Shown one piece after another: positions 45,346-55,249 of a DNA stretch of 64,000 nucleotides. The DNA lies in assembly GCF_002865645.1 (NCBI RefSeq), contig NW_020194626.1, positions 1,240,001-1,304,000 of the forward strand, written 5' to 3'. Under the pieces are notes generated by a model that was given only the letters and a program-made list of their open reading frames with translations, was not told the DNA's origin and did no database searches. Origin of the DNA: Hyaloscypha bicolor E. Lineage: Eukaryota > Ascomycota > Leotiomycetes > Helotiales > Hyaloscyphaceae. Positions within the stretch are counted from its first letter, which is position 1, and each line of letters starts with the position of its first letter. A program made the position numbers and the translations under genes.

Positions 45346-46100
45346 CTGAAATGACGAGATGAGGTGATTAATTCCTTGGATGATGTCTACGATTTTTGGG
45401 AGTTCCGGGGTCAAAGGGTGACTGTCTAAACGAATGGTACTGCGTTAGACACCCGCTTTTACTCGTATACCCTCCTCGAATAAATGGCTCTTCAGAAGCG
45501 TATGGATGCTATTTCCCTCCCAAACGGGCCCCATCGGGAGCCAGTTGGCCAGATTGTTGTCTTTGCCGATTGAGCCAAGGCTGGTCAACCGCCATTGTGA
45601 GTCTGCAGGAACGAGAGGTCAAGATTGGGTATGTTTACTTATCATCCCCAATTCCTGAGAGGGAGACGAGTGGAGGGGAACATGACGGAAGAGGCTGCCA
45701 GCACCTGAATTTGGCGCTGTGCCGGGTGGCTACAGCCTCGCAGCTGCCCAGTGCCTGAAGTGTGTCTGCTTATTTTCCCATCTCTGTTGTTGCGACTGTG
45801 TGACAGTGATACTTGAGACGATCCGCTTCCAGCAGGGGTCTAGGATTTCGGCGTTGACATGTTCTTGGGTAGGTCGGCCAATACCTTTGGAACGAAGGCA
45901 GCCTGTGTTACTGAGAGTGACGGAGCAAGCGAGTGAGTTTACGACCTCGACGCCCCTTTACCTCCCGATGCCTCTTTCCTTGCCGATACACATTCATTTG
46001 CATCTGCATCTCGCGGATCAACCTTGAGTCTGCCCACTATTCCAGTACAGTCCATTTTCATTCTTTAGTGTAGTCTCTCGAGCTTTGTGCCATAGTCGAT
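45346..46100. other. Intergenic region
   Basis: About 755 bases between the conserved unknown gene and the MITE-like element. It should start with the 3' UTR of the former. Open frames at 45396-45758 and 45719-46027 are unsupported. Confidence 0.45.
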
Positions 46101-46104
46101 GTCA

Positions 46105-46485
46105 CTAATCGTTCGGCGCTTCCCACCCAGTTTCTCGCTTAGCACGCTTACTGGGTGAGGGTCAGCAATACGCAAAGCACAGCAATGCGCAAATCCAAAT
46201 TTTGGTGGGGACACACCAAAATCGTCCGCCTCGCCCTTCAAAACCTAACACAATTAATAATTACTTAAGTTGTGGCAATTAATAATAAGATATAGGTCTT
46301 TCCGTAAGTCAAATTTGAAAGGCAAAAAATAAAGGCGTTATCGTTGGGTAGTCCGTACAAGTTCCCCATACAAACTTTGGTCTGATTTTGGTGTGTTTTG
46401 CGCATTGCTGTGCTTTGCGTATTGCTGACCCTCACCCAGTAAGCATGCTAAGCGAGAAACTGGGTGGGAAGCGCCAAACGATTAG
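46105..46485. mobile_element. MITE-like non-autonomous DNA element with long terminal inverted repeats
   Basis: The two ends form an inverted repeat of about 95 bp: the left arm starts CTAATCGTTCGGCGCTTCCC and the right arm, reversed, starts CTAATCGTTTGGCGCTTCCC. Over the first ~90 bases I see only two differences, both C-to-T at CpG sites. The 381-bp element has no coding capacity; the middle is AT-rich (multiple TTAATAAT). It is flanked by a direct GTCA on both sides (46101-46104 and 46486-46489), a likely target-site duplication. A TA duplication inside CTA...TAG is an alternative reading that would point to a Tc1/mariner-type origin. It lies in an intergenic region between converging genes. 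Confidence 0.8.
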
Positions 46486-46489
46486 GTCA

Positions 46490-47018
46490 AGCGCAATCAT
46501 TTCGTACACTCTTGCCAGTTCAGTGGTGAATAGTTCAGCATCCATAAGGGATTTCACTCGAGGGGAGCGGAAATAAAACTATGGGGGGAGAGGCGGAGTG
46601 TAGAGAGACCCGCGGGATGCGCTTTTGTCTTCTCTGGGTGAGTAATGCTAGGTCTTCCCAGTGAGCAATATTGGGAGCCTTTAGTGACGGTAGAATTGTT
46701 GCTTATTTAGACTTGGTCACTGTACATAGAATTTGAAATTAAATGTGATTCTCGATGACTACACAGTGCTTAGATGCCACTGTTGTCTCCGGGAGGATCT
46801 GGGTATTTTTCTTGTAAGACACAAACACTGCTTGGACGCATATATGAAAGCGGTCCTTAATATTGTTGTCTCTCCACGTCTCATGAATCTATAGCTCAAT
46901 GCTCACGCCCCCAAAGACATGTCATGTCACCCGGGAATCTGGCTCCCACTCAAACCGCCGAACCATGCTCTCGTCTCGCTACATCAGCCACCATCTCGAT
47001 TCCTCGTCTCGCATCCAT
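46490..47018. other. Convergent 3' region right of the MITE
   Basis: About 530 bases up to the stop codon of a minus-strand gene. No gene is supported. It contains that gene's 3' UTR. Confidence 0.45.
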
Positions 47019-48402
47019 TCATACGGCGTTGTTCTCTATGGCTCGAGCCGGGGCTCTGCGTCTTGGAGGTTCACGCTCTCGGAAATGAACTCGTGGACCT
47101 CGCGTAGCTCTTCCTACCTTGACTGGTCGAGCTTGTGGTTTGTTGGGTTTGCGGTCGGTGACTACAATGATTAGTTAATGATATACACGCCAAGCAAGAA
47201 AGGACTTCCGTACCATTTTCCTCGTATTCAGTCGGAGGTGCAAGACCCTTTCTCTGAAGACGTTGGTTTTGTTGCCTACGCATTGCTGCTACCTCAAACG
47301 AGTCCATGCAAGATCCGCTATCATCACCGGTCTCTTCTCTATTCTTGACTTCGGAATTCTCCTCGGCATACTTCGGGTTTGGTTGGGTGCGACCAGCTCT
47401 CTTGCGGCGATTCAATCCCCGTTCTTTCTCTTCGGAGAAAAGGACTGAAAGAAGAGCAGAAGATGCAGGTGAATGCTTCGGTATCTTTGTGGGGATTTGT
47501 TGATGGCAAGAATTGGACCTGTCCATAATATCATCACGAACTCTGAAGGATTCACCTGCAGTCGGAGATGTTGGTGGTGTAATGGGTGTAACGACTATAA
47601 GGGGTGTTGGACGGCGCGGGCAATCGGTGGCTGTTGGCAAGTGGGAGATCTGCTTGGAGGTGCTGTCGCTGGGCGGCAGCGTTGAAAGTGGAGTCCGTGG
47701 AAGGTTCGAGGAGACGGGGAGTGAGTCTGGGCTTGATTTGGCTGTGGGCGCTGCCGGGCGAAGAAACAACTTAGATGTCTTCCATTTCAGCAGTTCCGAA
47801 TAGAGGGCGCCGTCGTGTGGGTAGATGGGATATTTCGGATCCTTGCTAGAGACCGTCTCATCTGCTGCTCGGCGGTAGAGAAATTTGACCCCAAAATTTG
47901 GTTCTGCCCACGGAGTGAGGTGGCTGCGGTGACCTACATACCCAACGAATTAGCACTGAAAGAGAAGGAAGGTCCGGAGGGGGTTGAGGTCTTGGAGATG
48001 TCTTTGCTCCCAGGACACAAATAGAGAGCAGCCACGACGGCTCCTAAACAGCCCCATCCCCTGCTCTCCTAGAAAGGCATGACGGTCAGGTATGAGTATA
48101 TGCTTACCTTCGATCTCTCCGACAATACTCCCACCGACTTGAGCTGCCCAGGTTGCATCATCGAGGATAGGGGCAGGCGTCTGTGTAGCAGAGAGGCGCG
48201 TGATAAGCTTCGCAGACTGCTTTCGTTCGATGCAAAGTAAAGCACCACGGCCTGCACAAAGACCGACGAGTGTATCGAGGGTCTCATCAGAGATGCGGTC
48301 GAAGAAGGTAAAGGTGTGGCAGAATTTTCCGGCCACTGTCTGTGCAGAATATAGGATAGACGTGCTGTCTCTCGAGGAGATCGCCATCTTGACGGTGGCC
48401 AT
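47019..48402 (-). CDS. Conserved fungal protein of unknown function
   Basis: Three exons (48402-48108, 47933-47214, 47161-47019) give about 385 residues. The N-terminal ~170 residues look folded: ISSRDSTSILYSAQTVAGK, FCHTFTFFDRISDETLDTLV, LCAGRGALLCIERKQSA, ILDDATWAAQVGGSIVGEIE, then across a 174-nt intron HRSHLTPWAEPNFGVKFLYR and SKDPKYPIYPHDGALYSELL. The remainder is Ser/Pro/Thr-rich and then basic (LNRRKRAGRTQPNPKYAEE), ending with Arg/Pro-rich KPQARPVKVGRATRGPRVHF. I recognise it only as a conserved unnamed ascomycete protein. The basic tail may suggest a nuclear location; this is inference. A TGA lies in frame upstream of the chosen ATG. Confidence 0.75.
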
Positions 48403-49612
48403 GATATTCCGTTCGCTCGATCAGTTCGCTCGTGGCATCTAAAGCATCGATGATGCGTGCCAGGAGCAGATCTAGTTGCTGGAGCAGTAATGGAATTTGG
48501 AAGGAGGTTCGAAAGGCGATGATAATGGCTGCGTGGACATAAGGTGAATGGAACGCAACTCCATGGTGAATACAGGGAAAGTTCAAATTTCAAAACTAGT
48601 AGAGAGGTAAACCCACTGCTTCTAAGCCATGAATGCACATTGACACCAAAGTCGGATGGTGAAAGGGGTCTTGTTAGAGACTTTTCCAAACCAAGGAGAA
48701 ACCAAGGAGAAACCAAGGATAGCCTACAAGGGAATTCCAATTACTATACTATATCTTCTGCCAGCCTTTCAATGTAGTCTTCGTTCACCTTTCTACCATC
48801 CCCAGAACTGTTTGCCGGCAGGAGATCCATTTACAAAGAGAGCTCACCATCAACCTCTTCTTGTGAGAGGAGGCCGGATTGTTAAGAGAAGGGAGAATGC
48901 ATAAAGATTCGTCGGGGCTTTCACACCACAGTTTCAAACAACAAAAGGCTTGGAATGAATGCTTCTGTGTTGCACTGCTAGAATATACTATCTCCACTTC
49001 GAGGTATGTTTGTGGCTCCTCGCAGGTGAGCTCCCGAGTTCTGCAACATATTTCAGGGGGAAGTCGCACGCAGCTTTATAATTTATCAAGAACAAAATGA
49101 AAAACGTTGGTTCTGCGGACTCTCAGAGGCAAATTGGAAATATGGGAATCAATAAAGACTGAGATTGGACTAATCATCTCGAATTGGAGTTGGTACGAGG
49201 TTACCAGCCCGTTACAAGATCTGCTCGAAACAATGCTAGGTGCTGAAACTCAAGTACTTCTTTAAGCAAGTGCGAGTACGAGTACTGGAGAGAGCCTGGA
49301 TCTGTTAAGTATAAGCGTTAAAGGATGTTGAAGCTCCATAAAGGGCGAAAGGAAGTGAACAAGAGCTGGGGAGAGTGCAAACGGAGGGAAGTTGTCGCGA
49401 GTGAGTGGTGGTTATCTTAAAGCCTATCTATTATCACGTGCAGCGAGGTGAACTTGCCCAAAGCGGAGCTCGAGCTTCAAGCTTCAACTGTTCTTGCGAA
49501 TCGCTGCTCGAATGCATTCCTCAACAACGCCTTGAGAAATCCTGCTGGAGCTTGCCCGAGCGTCATCGACATCCATCACTTGCGCGCGGGAACGGTAATT
49601 TTTGAAGGAAGC
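48403..49612. other. Divergent promoter region
   Basis: About 1.2 kb between the unknown gene (minus) and the V-ATPase subunit gene (plus). The open frame 49448 onwards that precedes the V-ATPase ATG starts at GTG and is leader sequence. No other gene or RNA is supported. Confidence 0.5.
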
Positions 49613-51031
49613 ATGTCGAGCCAGATCAAGTACATGCTGGTGTCGCTACCCACGTCCAGCTCCCAAACCAACGACAAGGACGAAGCCCTGAGCGCCTTGC
49701 AATCAACCGTAGCCTCCGATAATGTCACCGTACTACCGTTCAAAATACCCGAGTTCAAAATTGGGACTCTCGATGCGTTGGTTCAGCAAGCAGACGACTT
49801 AGCCAAGCTGGAAAGCTCCTGCGAAGCTGTTGTTGCCAAAGTCGGGGATTCTCTGCGCAGCTTGCTAGAGGGCGACGAAGAGAAGATTTCCCAGCAGAAG
49901 ACTGTCAATGACAGTAAGTCGCACTGAAGTTGTGCTTATACACGCCACCTCACCTGCTTAAGACTGACATGGCCTTTCCAGAGCCTGCCGACCAGTATCT
50001 CCGGACTTTCACCTGGAACAAGGTTAAATATCGTGCTGACAAACCGCTTGCCGAATTGATTGATTCCCTGCAAAAGGTCGGTATTGCCGCCGCTGGGATG
50101 GACCTATTGCTAAAGTCTTGCTTGCAGGAGCTTGGTAGCATCGATAACGACGTAAAAAGCAAATTCAGCCAATACAACACAGTGAAGACAAACCTCTCAA
50201 CTCTACAGAGGAGACAGACGTGTGTACTTGAACCGAGAATTGGGGAATTGAAGAATAATACTGACCTTCAGAAAGTGGGAACCTATCTACGAAGTCTCTA
50301 ACTCCGGTCGTCGACCCTTCGCTGTTGATCCAAGACTCTGAATACCTCGAAACACACCTCGTCGTTGTTCCGAATAACGCCAAGAAAGACTTCATTAGAA
50401 GTTACGAGACGATATCGCCAATGGTAGTTCCACGCTCATCGGTCGAAGTCACACATGATGATGAATTCACGCTCTATGCCGTTACAACGTTCAAGAAGCA
50501 CAGCTCGGAGTTTCAACACAAGTGTAGAGAGATGAAATGGACCCCTCGAGATTATAAATATGTTGAAGGAGGAAAGGAAGAAGAACGCAAAGAGGTCGAG
50601 CGAGTTGGCAGAGATGAAAGGAAGATATGGGGTGAAGCTTTGAGGCTTGGACGGACAGGATGGAGTGAAAGCGTTATGATCTGGATACACGTTCTAACTC
50701 TTCGAGTGTTTGTGGAAACCGTATTACGCTATGGCCTCCCCCTGGACTTTGTCAGCGCCTTGATCAAGGTCATTCTGAACCGAGTCTAAAGTTCGTCCGT
50801 TGCACTAACTGGCCATAGACAACTCCCAAGCAAGCAAAGAAAGCCAAAGCTTCTCTAGACTCCACATACTCGTATCTTGGGGGTAATGCTTTTGGTAGAG
50901 ATAAGAAGGGCAAGGTCACCAAGGATGACTCTGCATTATCATCGGAAATGGCTGCGGCTGGAGTGGGAGCCCACGGTGGTGAGGGCGCTGAGTATACGGC
51001 GTACGTTTATTACGACTTTGAGATCATATAG
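49613..51031 (+). CDS. VMA5: V-type ATPase subunit C
   Basis: Four exons (49613-49913, 49982-50219, 50276-50768, 50819-51031) give 414 residues. Subunit C bridges the V1 sector and stator of the vacuolar proton pump and is released when the pump is disassembled. Hallmarks: MSSQIKYMLVSLPTS, PFKIPEFKIGTLDALVQQAD, DQYLRTFTWNKVKYRADKPL, RRQTGNLSTKSLTPVVDPSL across the second intron, SEYLETHLVVVPNNAKKDF, FKKHSSEFQHKCREMKWTPRD, and LRVFVETVLRYGLPLDF with the final AYVYYDFE. Start chosen at the ATG giving MSSQIKYML, as in homologues. The second intron uses donor gtgtgt and acceptor ttcagaaag; the AG four bases earlier would produce a stop codon. Length is usual for the family. Confidence 0.95.
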
Positions 51032-51165
51032 ATAGATAGCCGGGATGGGGGCACTTCGACGTTGACGTCTGGATTGGAGCTTGTAGTATTGTGTCAGACC
51101 TCAATCACCCAATCAATTTTTAATGAGCGAAGCTAATGAATAGCGCGGCAATAATCTTCTGGTCT

Positions 51166-51898
51166 CTATTTGCTGGTGAGCAACTTTTGTGAGTGCAAGT
51201 ATTCCATGATCTTAGCAACACTCTCCTCCACCGACAGCTGATCTGTTCTCAAGTGAATCTCCGGTATCTCGGGAGCCTCATACGGTGCAGAAATTCCTGT
51301 GAAGTTGGAAATCTCTCCTGCTCTCGCTTTCTTGTAGAGACCCTTTGGATCCCGCTGCTCAGCAACTTCGAGTGGAATATCAACATATGCCTCGATGAAC
51401 GGTATTGAATCATCTCCCCCTTGACTCGCGGTTGCATGCAAATCCCGTGCAATCTTCCTGTCAGCTTTATATGGCGAGATGAAAGATGTGATTGCGATCG
51501 TGGAAGAATCGGCGAAGAGTTTGGCAACCTGCAGATTAACTTCATTAGCAAGTTCTCCAAAAGCAGACAAAGCACTGACCTCTGCAATTCTCCTGATGTT
51601 CTCATTTCGATCTTTCTCCGAAAAGCCCAAATCCTTGTTCAGACCAAATCGCACATTGTCTCCATCCAAACGGTATGCTGCGAATCCTAGGTGCAGAAGA
51701 TGTTGCTCGAGCGCGGTCGCAACAGTAGACTTTCCAGATGCAGACAAGCCTGTGAGCCAGATGGTGAAGCCTCGCTGCTTTCGTAACTCATTGCGCTCAT
51801 GTCGTGAAAGGGACGGATGCCAGGTGATGTTTCTTCATAGTCTTTGGTTAATTTTTCCAAAAGTCATTGCGGGGTCAGCGGGGTACTCACGTTGCCAT
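51166..51898 (-). CDS. MET14: Adenylylsulfate (APS) kinase
   Basis: Three exons (51898-51891, 51832-51580, 51528-51166) give 207 residues, the normal length. APS kinase phosphorylates adenylyl sulfate to PAPS with ATP, in sulfate assimilation. Motifs: [20 protein letters not shown] at the N-terminus, the P-loop [48 protein letters not shown] after the intron, [37 protein letters not shown] and [17 protein letters not shown]. Exon 1 encodes only the first two and two-thirds codons (8 nt). The second intron is 51 nt, divisible by three and free of stops, so reading through it gives a false insertion of 17 residues. The gene is tail-to-tail with VMA5 at a 134-nt spacing. Confidence 0.95.
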
Positions 51899-52465
51899 TG
51901 TTGGCTGTAAAACTCAAAGCCGGCCCTGTTTTGCTTTTTATAGGTCCTAAAGTATTTTGATAAGACAAGTGTATATTTTGGTGAGGTTCTGGCTCAATTG
52001 AACGTGGGAAATTGCCAGTTGTCACGGGTAAACAAACTCGACTATAAAAAATCTGTCTGGCCGATCTGATAACAGCTTTGCATTGCATCATCCAGCACTG
52101 ACAAGGGGTGTAGTCACGTGAAGAGGGTCAAGCTTGAATTCTCCACCCTCAAATCGAGAAATGTCACTTGTAGTCAGGATTCATAGAAATCTAACACGTG
52201 ATAATATGTCCCTAGGTACAGCAGGGCTGTGCTGGTAATTGCAGAGTGCGCTCTTTCTTGATCAATACCTTTATCTATAAGACTACGGAATTGTGCAAGT
52301 GGTTCCCTTGAATTGTGCCCATTATCTGCTCTTTTGAAAGACTGCCGATTCTAAGCCATCTCTATAACTCCATTTAATGCTGCAGGTATAAATCACTCGT
52401 GCTCTCAATAGAGCTCTTGAGAATGCATCTTTCTTTCATTGGCAAAGTGAACTTTCCGAGCCCAT
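51899..52465. other. Intergenic region, APS kinase promoter
   Basis: About 570 bases. Next to the APS kinase start it must hold that promoter, and further right the 3' UTR of the thioesterase gene. An open frame running up to 51864-52091 is leader. No other feature. Confidence 0.45.
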
Positions 52466-53472
52466 TTATTGAACTGGATAGACTCTTGCCATCTTCTATT
52501 AAAATATAAGTACTTGCAGGATGCCATAAGAGGAGAATGAAGTAACCACTTACTGCGGCTTGCCTTGGCTCAATAAATAATGCTGACGCCTCAACCAAGA
52601 CAACGGGTTTCTCTCCCTCCCCTACCAGCGTTTCAATGTGACCCTCGACCCAGGCTTTTCGTCCATCGACCTTGGTGGTTTTAGCTCTGAGAACCACAAA
52701 CGCATCTGCTAGGGCAGGACTTCGGTAGTTGATGTTGAGATTTGCAGTCATTCCGACTTTGTTTGGGAGAGCCGCAAAGCAGCACCTTGCCAGCCCCTCG
52801 TCTAGCAGAGTAGCAAGAAGTCCACCATGGACGATGCCAGGGTGACCACATAGGTCTGCCCCTAGATAGGAAATGGACACAAGAGATTTTCCGCCCCTCT
52901 CGCTCCAGACGAAGGGCGGTACGGCGACCTTGCCGGGGCCCATAAGTGTGCCCCCTGTAAGATTGTGATTCCTCTGAGATTCTGGAATCTTCAGGTGTGG
53001 CCTTGACTCTGAATATTCTGGCTTCGAACGCATTTCAACCGAGACAGCATGATTCTGTATAAATTCCTCGATCTCTCGGGCAATAGCGTCTTGGGGCGTA
53101 AACATTGACAATGTCTCTTCGTCGGAGGGGGGGTTCAGATAGCCATTGGCGGCTTGGATGACTGGAGTTGTTGCCATGGCAAATCCTGCACTTGTGAAGA
53201 GGAAGGCTATTGCAAGGACACCAGCTGCACGTCTGAAGAGTGATCGTTTAGGTGGGGAATGGGGGAAGGCGCCTGCAAGAAAAATCAGCATTTGATATGG
53301 GGGTTTCCCAGTCCAACTCACCTAGGGAGGTTCGGAGAGGGGAGTAGCTTCGAAAATAGCTTGTGTGGTTAAGGGGGAAGAAACGGGGGTGCTGACGGAT
53401 TCCGGAGCTTAGAAATTTGGCATCACCGCCGGCAACGGCACGGAGCCTGCCAATCTGGGCTGCGACGGACAT
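52466..53472 (-). CDS. Hotdog-fold thioesterase, probably mitochondrial membrane-linked
   Basis: Three exons (53472-53322, 53272-52554, 52495-52466) give 299 residues. The N-terminus MSVAAQIGRLRAVAGGDAKF, with RQHPRFF following, is basic and may be a mitochondrial presequence. A hydrophobic stretch AAGVLAIAFLFTSAGFAMAT at about 60-80 could be a membrane anchor. The C-terminal 170 residues form a PaaI/THEM4-type hotdog domain: FVWSERGGKSLVSISYLGAD, LCGHPGIVHGGLLATLLDEG with the catalytic-loop HGG...DE, ANLNINYRSPALADAFVVLR, GRKAWVEGHIETLVGEGEKP and VVLVEASALFIEPRQAAKMA. It should hydrolyse an acyl-CoA thioester. The last exon is only ten codons (KMARVYPVQ plus stop); the longer open frame is read-through of the intron. 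Confidence 0.88.
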
Positions 53473-54282
53473 GATTGGAGAGAACGGCCGTACCAATAAT
53501 GCTATCTCATCGTGGCAGTAGTGAAAGGGGGGGCCATGCCGGTAGCATTGAGCGGGCCTGGGTGTGAGTGTGGTTGTGGTGTACGGTTGCACGGTTGCAC
53601 GGTTCAGCCTCGGTTGCTGATGGATCGATACCGGGGCGGAGCGGGGCGGGAAAGGGGCTGCATTATCCATCGGATAAGTACGCACCCGGGATGCAGATGC
53701 AGGTCCAGATCGACCGCCCGCTACGTCATCTCAGCTTCCCAAACGCTTGGCCATCGAGCATCATCATCCCCTCCCCATACCCACCTCAATCCCTGTGTCT
53801 GTAACCTGTACTAAGTACTTCGAAGCTAGAAACTAGAGTGCTGCACTTGAATAATGTAATGTAATGTAATGTACTGTGCTTGTACTTTTCCCCTCTCCCC
53901 TGCAACATTGTGGCTCGCTGGGCACGGCTTTCTTGGGTGAACATGAACCACAGGCTGCGGAAATCATGCCACCTTCACCTTCCTGCCAATTACTGGTACA
54001 ATAATCAGATTCGCATCCAGCAGGCTGCCTTGGTGGAATGATCTCCTGAGCAGCGGTGGCTCTTTCCACACGGGTGTCCAATGGATTGGAACATAGGTTG
54101 AAACGCATGGACTGGGCAAAGACCTGCCCTGCATATAAAGGCTGCCTCTGCCCTCGTTGATCTGTGTGATCTCATCCACGCCACTCACAAATTGTACAAC
54201 ATTCAACTCCGCATCGCAAACCCACCAACCAGTAGCAAATCTACCAGCGACCTTCCAGTTACAACATCGCGAACCATCCGTC
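53473..54282. other. Divergent promoter region
   Basis: About 810 bases between the thioesterase gene and the 153-residue unknown. It contains both promoters and a TAATG microsatellite. No extra gene is supported. Confidence 0.5.
53851..53873 (+). repeat. (TAATG)n microsatellite
   Basis: Four perfect pentanucleotide TAATG units in the divergent promoter region. Confidence 0.85.
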
Positions 54283-55068
54283 ATGGCCACCGCTGACACC
54301 GTCAAGTTGGGACCTCCCCATCCCCCCAAGTAAGCTGGAATATCGCGTTCACGGTGGCCCGGGCACTGATATCATGCGCAGGGTTGATGCCATCAAGGCC
54401 TTCAACGAAATTGAACTTGATTTGAAGAAGATGCTTCAACACCTCCGCCATGACACGAACAAGCACGAGCCTGCATACTTCGCTGCGGTCCACAATCTCT
54501 CGGACAAGCAGTTGACCAATTTCTCTGGTATGCACGGTTTCCGGAACATTTCCCCCTCTTTCTTTTCAATCATTAAATATCCTCCCACAATGTCTGCCAA
54601 GCTATGTGTACAATCCTCTTAGCCTAGGAGCTATGCATATTCCAAGATAATTCTCCTGAAAATCCCTCGGGGGCTTCATGCATTCGTTCTGAGGCTTTCC
54701 CCGTTACTTTATTTGGCACCTTGTGCAGATTGCTAACTCAAATCTAGCCGATGATTTGAAGGAGGTTCGAGTTGCAGAATCAGCATATGGCATTCACCTT
54801 TTCGGGAAAATCCTTCTGCCAGACTCTGACCCCTCCCATGCCTATCCCGAGAAGTAAAATCCCCATTATCCACTTTCCCTTTTCCCCAACTGACATAACA
54901 TCCAGGGCTGGCGATTGCTACTTCATGTTTAGAGCGTTTATTCCCGGTGAAGCAGAGACCGCAAAGCTTCATTGCATTCATATGGAGGAGATTGAGAACG
55001 AAGATGAGACCAAGACCTTCAAGGCTATCTTCTTCCAGAGCGATCCTCTCGAGTGGTTTGATACATAA
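54283..55068 (+). CDS. Small protein of unknown function
   Basis: Four exons (54283-54329, 54382-54527, 54748-54853, 54906-55068) give 153 residues, all phases consistent. It begins MATADTVKLGPPHPPKVDAI and has a helical segment FNEIELDLKKMLQHLRHDTN, then AYFAAVHNLSDKQLTNFSAD, KEVRVAESAYGIHLFGKILL, and a compact last part with AGDCYFMFRAFIPGEAETAK, LHCIHMEEIENEDETKTFKA and FFQSDPLEWFDT. No signal peptide or TM segment is present. I do not recognise the family; single-exon open frames in the area are misleading because each exon is read on into introns. The third intron (220 nt) is longer than its neighbours. Confidence 0.7.
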
Positions 55069-55249
55069 TTGAAGCGTCTTGACATGGCCTCTGACTTTGG
55101 GTTTTGGGAAGGGAGTCAATTGGGTCACGCTTTTTTCAGGGCTTGAGTTCGGACATCAGGGTGTTCTTTCACGATGCTAATAGCACAATTTTGATTCCGG
55201 AAACTCTTGCACTTGTGCATGTCTTTTTGTGTGGCCCACTGTTTACTAA

